Numbered from the stretch's first letter, positions 18,126-27,484 are shown. The stretch is DNA of 64,000 nt from Pararhodonellum marinum (GCF_015354735.1 NZ_JACEFJ010000002.1:698788-762787); one strand, 5' to 3'. Notes: generated by a model from the letters alone, not told the origin. Numbers and translations: made by a program.

Positions 18126-18336
18126 CCTGATAAGGTATATTTATCAGGAAATGAATGATGGGGAGAGTGATAATTTAGTGCAGGCCTTGCGAGAGAACAG
18201 TTCTCTGATGCAAGATTATCTTGATATGCTGAGCACAATTGAACACATCAATCAAATCATCCTCCATCCATCTGAAAAAGTAGTAAGAGCCATCAAAAAG
18301 AGGTTTAAATCTACCGGATTACAAAGCGTTTCATAA
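18100..18336 (+). CDS. Small protein co-translated with the ECF sigma factor
   Basis: I do not recognise a named family. This 78-residue soluble protein begins inside the sigma factor gene (26-base overlap, different frame) and ends 19 bases before a strong terminator. It is mostly helical and has an N-terminal stretch (DLIRYIYQEMNDGESDNLVQALRENSSLMQDYLDML) that resembles the cytoplasmic helix-rich N-terminus of anti-sigma factors, but it lacks the zinc-binding His/Cys motif and a membrane segment. Position suggests a regulator of the sigma factor; this is inference. Confidence 0.65.
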   Translation: MTKSFTQNDLIRYIYQEMNDGESDNLVQALRENSSLMQDYLDMLSTIEHINQIILHPSEKVVRAIKKRFKSTGLQSVS

Positions 18337-18354
18337 CCTTACAATAAGGTTCAC

Positions 18355-18396
18355 CCGAAGATCAGGTTTGCATAACAGGATCTTCGGTTTTTTTTT
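18355..18396 (+). terminator. Intrinsic terminator after the sigma factor operon
   Basis: Perfect nine-base stem CCGAAGATC / GATCTTCGG (18355-18363 and 18379-18387) with a 15-base loop, followed by nine T residues. It closes the two-gene sigma factor unit. Confidence 0.9.
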
Positions 18397-18546
18397 GGCC
18401 AGTCTATTCATAAGGCACTATAGTGTGGGTAAATATTTAAAGAAAAATCAGCCTTTTTGGTAGGGTTTTACAATCTCCCTTGAAGGATGATGAAAAAGTA
18501 AAGTGAACCTAAGCGTGCCATCTTCTCTTGGATGCTCAATCTCGAG

Positions 18547-19413
18547 CTATGGCACATTGGACTGAATAAATTGGATCACTGTGTCTAAAGATTCTATCAG
18601 GACCTCCTCATCAAATCCATGGCCTTGCCCCTCAATAATGTAGGCCTCATGCATCACTTGTTCTTGGATCAGCTTTTCTTGTAAGCTGATACTTTGAGAG
18701 ACCGGAACTACGAGGTCTTCACTTCCATGCAACAAAAGTGTAGGAGGGCTGTCTGAACCCACAAAATGAAATGGGCTGGAACGCTGATACAAATCAGGAA
18801 CCTGATCGGGTGTACCTCCCAATATAGTGGCCAATCCCAGTGCAGTAAAGGAATTATAAGTAAAGAGTGCTTCCAAGTTGCTGGGAGGGAAGTAGGCAAT
18901 TGCTCCTTTTATTCGTTTGGCTTGGTTATGTTTGTAAGCTTGCAACAGCGCCAAATGCCCTCCCGAACTGGCACCTGCCAGAACCATATCACCTGATATA
19001 TTCCATTCATCACTTTTGGAAAGTACAAAATCCACCGCTTCCCTGATATCGTTTTCTTGGGTGGGAAAACGATTGGCATTGGTATTGAAATCAAAAAGAC
19101 GGTAATTGAACGCGATCATGGCATAGTCTGGCAATTGGAGTTTTAGCCAATCCCTTTGTGCTTCAAATTCCCGCTTGTCTCCGTTAATCCAGCCCCCGCT
19201 GTGGATCCAGATCAGTATTTTGGTGGATTGCCTATTTCTATTGGCTGGGAGCAAAACATCCATCACCTGTCTCTCGTCTTCCCCATAAGCTACATCCTCC
19301 CAAAAAACTTCCCTGTTGGGATCTAAAGGAATCTGTTCGTCTGAACTACAAGAAGCGCCAATAAAAATTAGAAAAAATGCATAAAGGAGGCATCTACTTG
19401 ATCTAATAAGCAT
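18547..19413 (-). CDS. Lipoprotein alpha/beta hydrolase (carboxylesterase-like)
   Basis: This 288-residue protein is a membrane-anchored alpha/beta hydrolase: a signal peptide ends in a lipobox with Cys22 (FIGASC). The oxyanion-hole motif HSGGW is at 71-75, the nucleophile elbow GASSG places Ser149 as the catalytic serine, and Asp233 (SEDLVVP) and His265 (GQGHGF) complete the triad. The layout resembles BD-FAE/esterase-lipase members of the family that cleave short-chain esters, but the substrate is unknown. I chose the start at 19413 because it gives the compact lipoprotein signal; an upstream in-frame ATG at 19452 is less likely. Confidence 0.85.
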   Translation of the reverse strand: MLIRSSRCLLYAFFLIFIGASCSSDEQIPLDPNREVFWEDVAYGEDERQVMDVLLPANRNRQSTKILIWIHSGGWINGDKREFEAQRDWLKLQLPDYAMIAFNYRLFDFNTNANRFPTQENDIREAVDFVLSKSDEWNISGDMVLAGASSGGHLALLQAYKHNQAKRIKGAIAYFPPSNLEALFTYNSFTALGLATILGGTPDQVPDLYQRSSPFHFVGSDSPPTLLLHGSEDLVVPVSQSISLQEKLIQEQVMHEAYIIEGQGHGFDEEVLIESLDTVIQFIQSNVP

Positions 19414-19634
19414 AAAGTTTAATTTTGTCTTAAATATAAGTTTGGATAGCAAAGGAGCAAATAAAATACCATCTTCCGGGAAAAATTTATCAAGAAGTGA
19501 TTAAAACTGATTAATTCAATCAATTTTTGCCTGACTACGTTATCATTAAAGCAGTAGCCAAAACCATCATTTTTGGCCTTGGCAAGTAGCATGATAATCA
19601 TCATTAAGGTCCTCAGCGAAGAAATACATTACCT

Positions 19635-20321
19635 ATGTTGAAAAAAGATAGATACCGAGCTTTCATAGAACACTTTGAAACCCACATGCCCGTCGCAGAG
19701 ACTGAACTGCAATATGAGGATCCCTTTCAGTTGCTGGTAGCAGTAGTCCTTTCAGCCCAATGTACCGATAAGCGGATCAATATGGTTACTCCAGCCCTTT
19801 TCCGTGATTTTCCTACTGCGGCCCACTTGGCCACGGCTGACTTTGATGAGCTATTTCCATATATTAAATCAGTTTCCTATCCCAACAACAAAACCAAACA
19901 CCTGTTAGGGTTGGGCAAAATGCTGATGAATGAATTTAACGGAGAAGTGCCCTCAACCGTGGAGGAGCTAACCAAATTACCAGGGGTTGGCAGGAAAACA
20001 GCCAACGTGATCACCTCAGTGGTTTGGAATCAACCCAACATGGCAGTAGATACCCATGTATTTAGGGTTTCAAAAAGGCTCGGATTGGTGGCAATGAACG
20101 CTAAAACGCCATTGGAGGTGGAAAAGCAATTGATCAAACACATTCCCAAACAACACATCCATAAAGCGCATCACTGGCTCATTCTCCATGGCAGATATGT
20201 ATGCCTTGCCAGAAAACCCAAATGCCCAGAATGTTCCATCACCCATTTTTGCAGGTTCTTCGAAAAAAACAGACTAAATATTTTGGAGGAATTTGTGGGA
20301 ACTGAGGCAGGAAGAAAGTAA
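19635..20321 (+). CDS. nth: Endonuclease III (DNA glycosylase/AP lyase)
   Basis: Endonuclease III removes oxidised pyrimidines and nicks abasic sites in base excision repair. The 228-residue protein carries the helix-hairpin-helix LPGVGRKTAN with catalytic Lys121, the catalytic Asp139 (VDTHVFR), and the [4Fe-4S] ligands C190, C197, C200 and C206 in the canonical C-x6-C-x2-C-x5-C spacing. Its stop is three bases before the start of asnB, which suggests one transcript for nth, asnB and the glycosyltransferase. Confidence 0.95.
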   Translation: MLKKDRYRAFIEHFETHMPVAETELQYEDPFQLLVAVVLSAQCTDKRINMVTPALFRDFPTAAHLATADFDELFPYIKSVSYPNNKTKHLLGLGKMLMNEFNGEVPSTVEELTKLPGVGRKTANVITSVVWNQPNMAVDTHVFRVSKRLGLVAMNAKTPLEVEKQLIKHIPKQHIHKAHHWLILHGRYVCLARKPKCPECSITHFCRFFEKNRLNILEEFVGTEAGRK

Positions 20322-20324
20322 GCC

Positions 20325-22121
20325 ATGTGTGGTATCAATTTGGTATTGAACAACCGAGATAACGGTGAACTGGCCATCCAGCAAATGATGGAGGCTACCC
20401 GTCACCGAGGTCCTGATCAATCAGATTGGATCAAGGTGGACCAAGGAGTCTGGCTGGCTGGTAACAGGCTCAAGATTCTTGACTTAAGGGACATTGCCAA
20501 CCAACCGGTTTTTTCGAAAGACGGTAAAGGGATTTTGGTATGGAACGGTGCACTATACAATTACCAAGACCTCAGGAATGAATTACTCGACCAAGGTATT
20601 GTTTTCGAGACCCAATCTGACTCGGAAGTGCTGGTAAATTGGCTGAGGGTATTTGGACAAAAGGGAGTCTCCAAGTTACAGGGTATGTTTGCTTTCGTAT
20701 TTGTAGACCAAGAAGACCAAACCATTATCGTGGGTAGAGATCCCTATGGGAAAAAACCACTTTATTACTGGGAATCCGATGGAACCTGGCTCTTCTCCTC
20801 CGAAACCAAAGGTATTTTGGCCGCTGGTCTTTATAGGAAAAAGTTGGAAAGCGCTCAGTTTTTGCCTTATTTTTATTCACGGCATACTTTTCCTGAGGAA
20901 ACTTTTTTTCAAAACATCTTTCAGTGGCTACCAGGAAAAGTTATGTTACTGGACTACAAAGGGGATATCCTCAATCAATTTTACCTCGAGATATTCAAAA
21001 GGCCAATTAAACTGCCAAGCCAGAACGATTTCAGGGAAATGTTAACAGATGCAGTGCTGAAACATTTTCATGCGGATGTTCCTGTTGGAATAATATTGAG
21101 TGGAGGAGTGGATAGTACGCTTTTACTGCAGACATGGATGCAGCAGACCCAAGTACCTTTACACACATTTACCATAGGATTTGAAAAGAAGTACCAAAGA
21201 AATTCCAAAGATGCCAGATATGCAAAAACGGTAGCAGAAAAGTACCATTGTGCACACCATGAAATCACAGTTACCCCTGAACTTGTCATGGAGCAATGGC
21301 AGAATTATATTGTCCATTTGGATCAACCCATTGGTGACAGTGCGGGATTTTTGACTTGGAAATTGGCCATGTCAGCCAAGCCCTATGTAAAAGTTTTGAT
21401 CAGTGGGGCCGGTGCTGATGAGTTGTTTGGCGGCTATAACAGGCATAAGGCATACAAATGGTACCTAAAGCATCCCCATTTGAGCAAATTTCTAATCAGG
21501 TTTAAGAATTGGGTGCCGACTTGGTCAAGGGCTGGCAGAAAGTTTTTGGATGGATTGGATAATGATAAAATGGCGACTTACATCAATTTTTCCTCACTGT
21601 ATCAAATCCCCAAATCAAAGTTAAATGCATTCTCTCATTTTTATCCAAAACAACTTCCTCCCTACAAGGCTGCCTTAGAGTGGGACAGAAGTTATTATCT
21701 GATCCACGATGTGCTTAAAATCCACGACAACGCCTGCATGAGTCATGGCATAGAAGGGAGGGCACCTTATCTGGATCAGCCTTTGGTGGAAATGAGCCTA
21801 AGCCTTTCTGAAGACCAACACCTCAACCTCGGCCCTAAAGAATGGCTAAATGGATTACTGAATGCGTCAGGGATGGAAGCCGTTACCAAACGCAAAAAAA
21901 TGGGTTTTGGGTTACCATTGAAGGATTGGATGAGGGACCACCCAACGTTCAGGAAAACCATACTGGAGACGCTCCGGCGCTTCGAACAGAAGCATGGTCA
22001 GGATTTTCCAGAGGAAATGCTTAATTTGATCCAAAATGCCGAATCCCGAATCAAAACAGATTATTTGGCCATTTGGAATTTGTTTGTTTTGGGGTCTTGG
22101 TTGGAATACCACCATCTATGA
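20325..22121 (+). CDS. asnB: Asparagine synthase (glutamine-hydrolysing)
   Basis: AsnB-type enzymes transfer amide nitrogen from glutamine to aspartate or an aspartyl-like substrate. The 598-residue protein opens with MCGI, so Cys2 is the class II glutamine amidotransferase nucleophile; the glutaminase domain covers about residues 2-190 (RHRGPDQ, YNYQDLR, GRDPYGKKPLYY). The synthetase domain has the ATP-binding SGGVDST motif near residue 255 and GADELFGGYNRH further on. It sits between nth and a glycosyltransferase with overlapping stop and start (ATGA). In this context it may modify a cell-surface polysaccharide rather than make free asparagine; that is inference. Confidence 0.85.
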   Translation: MCGINLVLNNRDNGELAIQQMMEATRHRGPDQSDWIKVDQGVWLAGNRLKILDLRDIANQPVFSKDGKGILVWNGALYNYQDLRNELLDQGIVFETQSDSEVLVNWLRVFGQKGVSKLQGMFAFVFVDQEDQTIIVGRDPYGKKPLYYWESDGTWLFSSETKGILAAGLYRKKLESAQFLPYFYSRHTFPEETFFQNIFQWLPGKVMLLDYKGDILNQFYLEIFKRPIKLPSQNDFREMLTDAVLKHFHADVPVGIILSGGVDSTLLLQTWMQQTQVPLHTFTIGFEKKYQRNSKDARYAKTVAEKYHCAHHEITVTPELVMEQWQNYIVHLDQPIGDSAGFLTWKLAMSAKPYVKVLISGAGADELFGGYNRHKAYKWYLKHPHLSKFLIRFKNWVPTWSRAGRKFLDGLDNDKMATYINFSSLYQIPKSKLNAFSHFYPKQLPPYKAALEWDRSYYLIHDVLKIHDNACMSHGIEGRAPYLDQPLVEMSLSLSEDQHLNLGPKEWLNGLLNASGMEAVTKRKKMGFGLPLKDWMRDHPTFRKTILETLRRFEQKHGQDFPEEMLNLIQNAESRIKTDYLAIWNLFVLGSWLEYHHL

Positions 22122-23344
22122 AAAGGGTCATTTACATCCATCAATACTTTTTAACACCTGAGCAAGGAGGAGCGATTCGCTCTTATCATCTGGCCAAAGG
22201 GATGGTGGAAGCTGGGATAGAAGTGGAAATGATTACGGCCCATAATTCACCCGATTATGATTACCGGGTCATTGAAGGCATTAAAGTTCATTATTTACCA
22301 GTCAGGTATGAGCACGAATTTGGCTTTTTAAAACGGTCTTTCGCTTTTCTGAAATTCGTCAGGGAATCCAAAAAGTTGATAAAAAAAATTCCTAGACCTG
22401 ACTTGTTGTACATCACCTCTACACCGCTGACCACCGGGATTATCGGATTATGGGCCAAAAGAAAATTTGCCTTGCCTTATATTTTTGAAGTAAGAGACCT
22501 ATGGCCTGAAGCTCCGATACAAGTAGGGGTAATAAGACAGGCTTGGGTAAAAAAAAGTCTTTATCGTCTGGAAGAAAAAATCTACCAGCATGCGCTCAAA
22601 ATTGTGGCCCTTTCACCTGGTATTAAAAACCACATCAAGCTTAAAGCACACCAAACGCCGGTTTACCTTGTTCCTAACTTTTCCGACACCAACTTTTTCA
22701 CCCCCACAGGGAAAAGCAAAGCCTTGCTGGATAAATTTGGATTGAAGCCTGTTTTCACCATTACTTACACGGGCGCTTTAGGTAGGGTCAATGCCCTTCA
22801 GGATTTGTTGGGATTGGCTAAATCATCCCAAAAGATGGGATATTCATGCCAGTTTGTGATCATGGGAAAAGGGGCTTTGGAAAAGGAACTGAAGGCTAAA
22901 TCATCAAATGAAGGATTGGACAATGTAAAATTCATTTCTTTTGGCAACAAGCAAAAAGTCAAGGAGATATTATCCCTTTCTGACATGGCCTACATTTCTT
23001 TTGAACACCTCCCAGTATTGAAAACCAACAGTCCCAACAAATTCTTTGATGCCTTGGCCATGGGATTGCCGGTACTGGTCAACCACAAAGGTTGGGTGTA
23101 CGATTTGGTTTCCAAAAACGGAGTAGGCCTTTTTGCTGATCCAGCTGTCCCTGAAAAAGCCATTAAGTCCATGCAGTCCTTTATTCAGTCCCCCGGACAA
23201 TTACAAGAAATGCAAAAGAAAGCAAGGGAATTGGCTGTCCATTACTTTGATAAGGAAACGGCCATTATGAAAACCCTCCATATTTTGGATCCTGCTTCCT
23301 TTAAGCCAGGTTTTAAAGACGAGGTTTATATCCTGATTGCCTGA
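22118..23344 (+). CDS. Glycosyltransferase family 4 (WbuB-like)
   Basis: This protein of about 408 residues is a retaining GT-B glycosyltransferase that would move an activated sugar onto an envelope glycan. It begins with MKRVIYIHQYF, has the N-terminal donor-independent half with QGGAIRSYHLAKGM and FEVRDLWPEAPIQ, and the C-terminal glycosyl transferase 1 domain (about 210-375, including YTGALGRVNALQDLL and PNKFFDALAMGLPVLVN). The start ATG overlaps the asnB stop by four bases; an ATG 45 bases upstream would lie in asnB. The final 32 bases overlap the convergent gldB gene. Confidence 0.88.
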   Translation: MKRVIYIHQYFLTPEQGGAIRSYHLAKGMVEAGIEVEMITAHNSPDYDYRVIEGIKVHYLPVRYEHEFGFLKRSFAFLKFVRESKKLIKKIPRPDLLYITSTPLTTGIIGLWAKRKFALPYIFEVRDLWPEAPIQVGVIRQAWVKKSLYRLEEKIYQHALKIVALSPGIKNHIKLKAHQTPVYLVPNFSDTNFFTPTGKSKALLDKFGLKPVFTITYTGALGRVNALQDLLGLAKSSQKMGYSCQFVIMGKGALEKELKAKSSNEGLDNVKFISFGNKQKVKEILSLSDMAYISFEHLPVLKTNSPNKFFDALAMGLPVLVNHKGWVYDLVSKNGVGLFADPAVPEKAIKSMQSFIQSPGQLQEMQKKARELAVHYFDKETAIMKTLHILDPASFKPGFKDEVYILIA

Positions 23345-24308
23345 AAATCTTATCTGCGTCCGTATCGGCCATCAACTCTTGTAGGGTGACGTTTTTATTG
23401 AAGCGATAATCATCTACAATGTTCCAGCCTAGCCACCTTCCAATTCTACCTGGTGCATCAGGACTGATGGCATCTGTAAAAGGAGCTTCGCCGGTGTATT
23501 TCCTTACATCGAATGGATTGGTGATAAACAAAAGTTCATTTTCAATAAAATGAGTCCAAATCATTTCCTCGTTGGCATAGCAGGCCATGATTTCTTCATT
23601 GGTATACCCAATGATGTATTCGTCCTTGACACAAGGGAGGATGGATTTGGTAAAGTGGTAAGCTTTCCCATAATAAATCATTTCAGCCAAAAGGGTTTTA
23701 TCTTTCAGGTCACTTTTGTTAAACCGAGATGAAATGGCCATGACGATATTGGGCACTAGATAATCCTTTTGATACCTCTCTGCAATGTATTGGGGCAAAT
23801 CCGTGGGCTGAAAGCGGTGGCTGGCTGGCAAAAAATAGTCCAGCCCGATGACCAGGATTTCTTCGTTGATAAAAATATCTGAACTGAATCCGCTAACGAA
23901 AGTGTATACCCTGGGAACTTTAAATTCAGGATAATAATATTTTATGTATCTAAATGCATTTTCCAGATCTCTTTCAATTTCGCTGATGTCAGAAAAATGG
24001 GTCATTACTTCTCCATATAATTCCTGAAAAGACTCGTCTGTCCGCATGTAATTAAGTTCTTCAAGCAGTTCATCCCTATTTTCATAAGCGCTTTCCTGCA
24101 AAAAGTCTCTTACAAAAACCCCATGGTCCTCCAGAAACAAATCCAGATCTTGGTCTACAGAATCAAAAAACAAGATTTCCATCCTTTCAATTTCTAAATT
24201 CAAAGGCGTCATCAGGATTTCGTCTGACAGTGTACAAGGCTTTTCTTGTTTTTTGCAGGCCGTTATGAGCAAAAGAAAGAGGAAAACGTATTTTAACATT
24301 TGATTCAT
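23313..24308 (-). CDS. gldB: GldB-like gliding motility lipoprotein
   Basis: GldB is a lipoprotein required for Bacteroidota gliding motility and type IX secretion function. The 331-residue protein has a lipoprotein signal (LITAC, Cys18), the mid-region RYIKYYYPEFKVPRVYTFVSGFSSDIFINEEILVIGLDYF typical of the family, and the C-terminal pattern PGRIGRWLGWNIVDDY. The gene stands apart from other gld genes. Its end overlaps the convergent glycosyltransferase by 32 bases, leaving no room for a terminator. A start three codons downstream (24299) is equally possible. Confidence 0.85.
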   Translation of the reverse strand: MNQMLKYVFLFLLLITACKKQEKPCTLSDEILMTPLNLEIERMEILFFDSVDQDLDLFLEDHGVFVRDFLQESAYENRDELLEELNYMRTDESFQELYGEVMTHFSDISEIERDLENAFRYIKYYYPEFKVPRVYTFVSGFSSDIFINEEILVIGLDYFLPASHRFQPTDLPQYIAERYQKDYLVPNIVMAISSRFNKSDLKDKTLLAEMIYYGKAYHFTKSILPCVKDEYIIGYTNEEIMACYANEEMIWTHFIENELLFITNPFDVRKYTGEAPFTDAISPDAPGRIGRWLGWNIVDDYRFNKNVTLQELMADTDADKIFRQSGYKPRL

Positions 24309-24327
24309 GAAGTAATCTTTAGAAATC

Positions 24328-24335
24328 CAAAAATA
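24328..24335 (-). promoter_or_regulatory. Candidate -7 box (TATTTTTG) for gldB
   Basis: On the minus strand TATTTTTG fits the Bacteroidota -7 consensus TAnnTTTG and lies about 20 bases before the gldB start. I find no matching TTG at the -33 position, so support is modest. Confidence 0.35.
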
Positions 24336-24798
24336 ACCATATTCGGGAAAGGTACACTTTTTAAGACCTTTAAATTAAAGTCAGCTTGGGCAAATGCTGG
24401 TAGGACCGTCCGGAATAATGGGCATCTTTAAACCTACTAATTGAAGAGTGGACGAATGATGTCAAGGGAATACTGAATGTTTAGGAATACCAAAGAACAG
24501 ATTGAAATCAAAAGAAACCATTGATAAAGATCCTATGGCCAAGAATTTTCATCAGGATTGGTTTGAATTTTTTACTAAAATCGGTTTGGGACAAAACACT
24601 GAAAAACAACCTCATTAAACCAGTCAAAAGGAAAAAAAAATGGCTGCTTGGTAAATTTGATCAATGTTTTTGTTAATTTCGTTGCTTAAACAAGTTCGTT
24701 TGTGCTTTTTATAACTCATTTTCTTCTCGATATTTTAAACTTTAATCTTGATCCAAGGTTTATATCTAATCATTAATCAACTAAACCATCCATAGCAT
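24336..24798. other. Long AT-rich spacer between gldB and the fasciclin gene
   Basis: About 460 bases with no full gene. A short protein-like open stretch lies at 24502-24618 (described separately). The remainder contains AT-rich sequence before the fasciclin gene, with near-matches to the -7 box (for example TAATTTCG and TAATCTTG) but no clear promoter. Confidence 0.4.
24502..24618 (+). CDS. Possible small protein or gene remnant
   Basis: A 38-codon frame from a TTG start reads as protein-like sequence, including ETIDKDPMAKNFHQDW and FEFFTKIGLGQNTEKQ, then stops. Codon choice looks like that of nearby genes. There is a stop upstream in the same frame and no good Shine-Dalgarno sequence, and an ATG occurs only at 24535. 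It could be a short protein, the end of a decayed gene, or chance. Confidence 0.2.
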   Translation: MKSKETIDKDPMAKNFHQDWFEFFTKIGLGQNTEKQPH

Positions 24799-26184
24799 AT
24801 GAAAAAATCAATGACCCATTTTAAAAACAAAACGTATTCCTTCGTTGCCTTGATGGGATTCGTTCTGATGACCGCTTGCCATGTGTTTGAAACCCCAACT
24901 CCGCCTACTCCACAAAATATCGTGCAGACGGCACAGGGGATAAGTGAATTTTCAATTTTGGTTCAGGCCATCCAAAGGGCTGGTTTGGCAGAAGCACTGG
25001 CAGGACCGGGACCATTTACCGTTTTTGGGCCTACCAATCAAGCTTTTGCAGATGCGGGAATTACCAGTGTGAATGACATCCCAGTAGATCAACTTGCAAG
25101 AATATTACAATATCATGTGATATCAGGTCGAAGGACAGTAAGTGAAATTCCTTCCGGTACCCTACCTACCTTGTTGGCCAATGAGTCTTTGACCTTTCAG
25201 AACAATATAGATGTGATTACCATTAATGGCTCTGCAGGTTTAGTATTGAGGAATATTGTGGCCACCAATGGTGTAATTCACGGAATAGATGAGGTTTTGA
25301 TGCCCCCTGCCGCTCCAGATCCTGATCCAGAAGACAACACCCTAGTAGATGTATTGGAAGAAAATGGATTCAATACACTACTCGCTGCTGCTACAGCAGC
25401 TGGTTTAGCTGAAACTTTAAATGATGGTGGACCTTTCACGATATTTGCCCCTACTGATGCGGCCTTTACAGCATTTTTGGAGGACAATAATTTGACTGCC
25501 GAAGAAATATTGGCCTCACCCATGCTGGCTGATATTTTATCCTACCACGTAGTAGCGGGTGAAGTGCCCTCTTCTGCTGTTGAGGCAGGTTCAGTCACCA
25601 ACCTGACGGATAATCCTTTCTTTGTCAGCGTGGATCCAGATGGTGGTATTTTTATCAACGGAAATGCGCAAATTACAGCAGTAGATTTGATGGCGGATAA
25701 TGGAATCATTCACACCATAGATTATGTAATTACGTCTCCTACTCAGTCTATTGCAGAAATCGCGGTTGGATTTACCACTGGTGACGAGCCTCAGTTTACT
25801 CAATTGGTTGCTGCTTTGACCAGAGCTGGTTTGGTAGATGCGGTCTCTGGTGGGTTTGAAGATAACTTAACTGTTTTTGCACCTACCGATGCTGCGTTTG
25901 AAGCACTTTATGAGGCTTTGGAAGTAGACGGAGTGGATGATATTCCTTTGGAATTGTTGACTGACGTGTTGCTTTACCATGTAGTGCCTGCCAGAGCTTT
26001 CTCTCAGGACCTAAGAGAAGGTGCTGAGTTACCCACTCTATTGGAAGATCAAATCCTGACGGTTAATCTTGCTGATCTGGAAATCAATGAATCTGGGCTG
26101 ATACCCGGACTGCTAAATGTACACGCCACCAATGGTGTGATTCACGTGATCGACAGTGTATTGCTACCTCCTGCTGAGGATTAA
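24799..26184 (+). CDS. Fasciclin (FAS1) lipoprotein with three domains
   Basis: FAS1 domains mediate cell adhesion or matrix interactions. The 461-residue protein has a lipoprotein signal peptide (LMTACHV, Cys28) and three FAS1 repeats at about residues 43-170, 182-310 and 318-457. Each repeat carries the family motifs: FTVFGPTNQAF / FTIFAPTDAAF / LTVFAPTDAAF, a YHV segment (YHVISG / YHVVAG / YHVVPA), and the terminal ATNGVIH or ADNGIIH followed by IDxVL. It is probably exposed on the outer membrane. It has its own terminator and seems to be monocistronic. Confidence 0.92.
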   Translation: MKKSMTHFKNKTYSFVALMGFVLMTACHVFETPTPPTPQNIVQTAQGISEFSILVQAIQRAGLAEALAGPGPFTVFGPTNQAFADAGITSVNDIPVDQLARILQYHVISGRRTVSEIPSGTLPTLLANESLTFQNNIDVITINGSAGLVLRNIVATNGVIHGIDEVLMPPAAPDPDPEDNTLVDVLEENGFNTLLAAATAAGLAETLNDGGPFTIFAPTDAAFTAFLEDNNLTAEEILASPMLADILSYHVVAGEVPSSAVEAGSVTNLTDNPFFVSVDPDGGIFINGNAQITAVDLMADNGIIHTIDYVITSPTQSIAEIAVGFTTGDEPQFTQLVAALTRAGLVDAVSGGFEDNLTVFAPTDAAFEALYEALEVDGVDDIPLELLTDVLLYHVVPARAFSQDLREGAELPTLLEDQILTVNLADLEINESGLIPGLLNVHATNGVIHVIDSVLLPPAED

Positions 26185-26206
26185 AAAGTATAAATATTCT
26201 AAATTG

Positions 26207-26239
26207 AAATGGCTGGGCTTTGTCCCGGCCATTTTTTTT
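26207..26239 (+). terminator. Intrinsic terminator after the fasciclin gene
   Basis: Stem AAATGGCTGGG (26207-26217) pairs with CCCGGCCATTT (26224-26234), one G-U pair, six-base loop, then a run of T residues to 26239. It lies 31 bases before the radical SAM start codon. Confidence 0.85.
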
Positions 26240-26269
26240 GGTTAGGCTTTTTTGAAGTATCTTTCTTTG

Positions 26270-27274
26270 ATGAAAAGCAAGTGGATACAAGGGTGGGCTT
26301 TTTTACAGTTTCTGACCATAGGGAAACTGTTGAATTATGGCTTGCTTTATTTAAGTTTTCACATGAGTAGGTTGATGGGAAGGCCAATGATGCTGGGAAA
26401 TCCTGCCGTGCTTTCTTTCGAGCCTACTACTAGTTGTAACCTGAGGTGCCCCGAATGCCCAAGCGGTTTGCGTAGTTTCAGCAGACCTACCGGGATGTTG
26501 CAGATGAGTCATTATCAGCAAGTCATCCGCGAATCAGCGAAGCACCTCACTTTTCTTCACCTTTATTTTCAAGGAGAACCTTATCTCAATCCCTATTTTT
26601 TGGATATGGTGGCCTATGCCAACAAATTAAAAATTTATACCTCGTCATCGACCAATGCCCACTACCTAACCCAGGAAAACATCCAGAAAACCATAGACTC
26701 TGGACTTAGGCATTTGATCGTCTCAGTGGACGGTACTACGCAGGATACCTATGAGACGTACCGGATAGGAGGTAATTTCGAGAAAGTCAAGAATGGAGTC
26801 AGCGAATTGATCCGGATTCGGGATCAACATGGGGCAGTTTTCCCTCAGGTGATTCTCCAGTTTCTTGTTACCGGCAAAAATGAACACCAAATTCCAGCCA
26901 TAAAAAATTTGGCCAAAGCATGGAAGGTAGATGGGTTGGAGCTGAAGACTGCCCAGATTTATGGTTATGAAAATGGTTCTGATTTGATCCCTGAAAACTT
27001 AAGGTATTCTAGGTATAAACATGTTGAAAACGGGAAATGGGCTTTAAAAAGGAAGATCAGCAATCGATGTTGGCGCATGTGGAAAGGGGCAGTGGTCACT
27101 TGGGACGGCAAAATGGTCCCTTGCTGCTTTGACAAGGATGCCAGTCATGAAATGGGAAATTTACGGCATTCCAGGCTTATGGACATATGGCGAAATGAGA
27201 CCTATCAGCAATTTAGGACCCAGTTGCTCAAAGACAGAAGCCAAATCGAAATCTGTAAGAACTGCACGGAATAA
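26270..27274 (+). CDS. Radical SAM/SPASM domain protein
   Basis: Radical SAM enzymes use a [4Fe-4S] cluster and S-adenosylmethionine to start radical chemistry. The 334-residue protein has the cluster motif CNLRCPEC (a CxxxCxxC) near residue 58 and a C-terminal SPASM domain with extra Cys ligands (RCWRMWKG, VPCCFDKD and the terminal CKNC). Its substrate is unknown; no RiPP precursor-like gene is obvious nearby. An N-terminal hydrophobic stretch (about 7-30) may associate with the membrane. I chose ATG 26270 over the TTG at 26252. The start is preceded by TATCTTTC and TTTG, a one-mismatch -7 box. Confidence 0.85.
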   Translation: MKSKWIQGWAFLQFLTIGKLLNYGLLYLSFHMSRLMGRPMMLGNPAVLSFEPTTSCNLRCPECPSGLRSFSRPTGMLQMSHYQQVIRESAKHLTFLHLYFQGEPYLNPYFLDMVAYANKLKIYTSSSTNAHYLTQENIQKTIDSGLRHLIVSVDGTTQDTYETYRIGGNFEKVKNGVSELIRIRDQHGAVFPQVILQFLVTGKNEHQIPAIKNLAKAWKVDGLELKTAQIYGYENGSDLIPENLRYSRYKHVENGKWALKRKISNRCWRMWKGAVVTWDGKMVPCCFDKDASHEMGNLRHSRLMDIWRNETYQQFRTQLLKDRSQIEICKNCTE

Positions 27275-27448
27275 AGTCAACTTTTTAAAATTCAATCATT
27301 GGCATAGCAATTGATGAGAAAATTGAATCAATCATGAAAAAGAAAGCTAAAATCTTTCAACCTTAAGAAGATCTAAAAGGAGAAATTTAAACAAAAAAGA
27401 TAAGGTCTATTGGGATTCAGTCTTCATAATAAAATAATCTAAAACCTA

Positions 27449-27480
27449 TTGATTTAATATTAAAATTTGCCTTAATTTTG
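27449..27480 (+). promoter_or_regulatory. Promoter (TTG-N21-TAATTTTG) ending four bases before the next ATG
   Basis: TTG at 27449-27451 and a perfect TAnnTTTG at 27473-27480 with a 21-base spacer match the Bacteroidota sigma-A promoter. The -7 box is followed by TGCC and then ATG at 27485, so the transcript is probably leaderless or nearly so. Confidence 0.6.
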
Positions 27481-27484
27481 TGCC

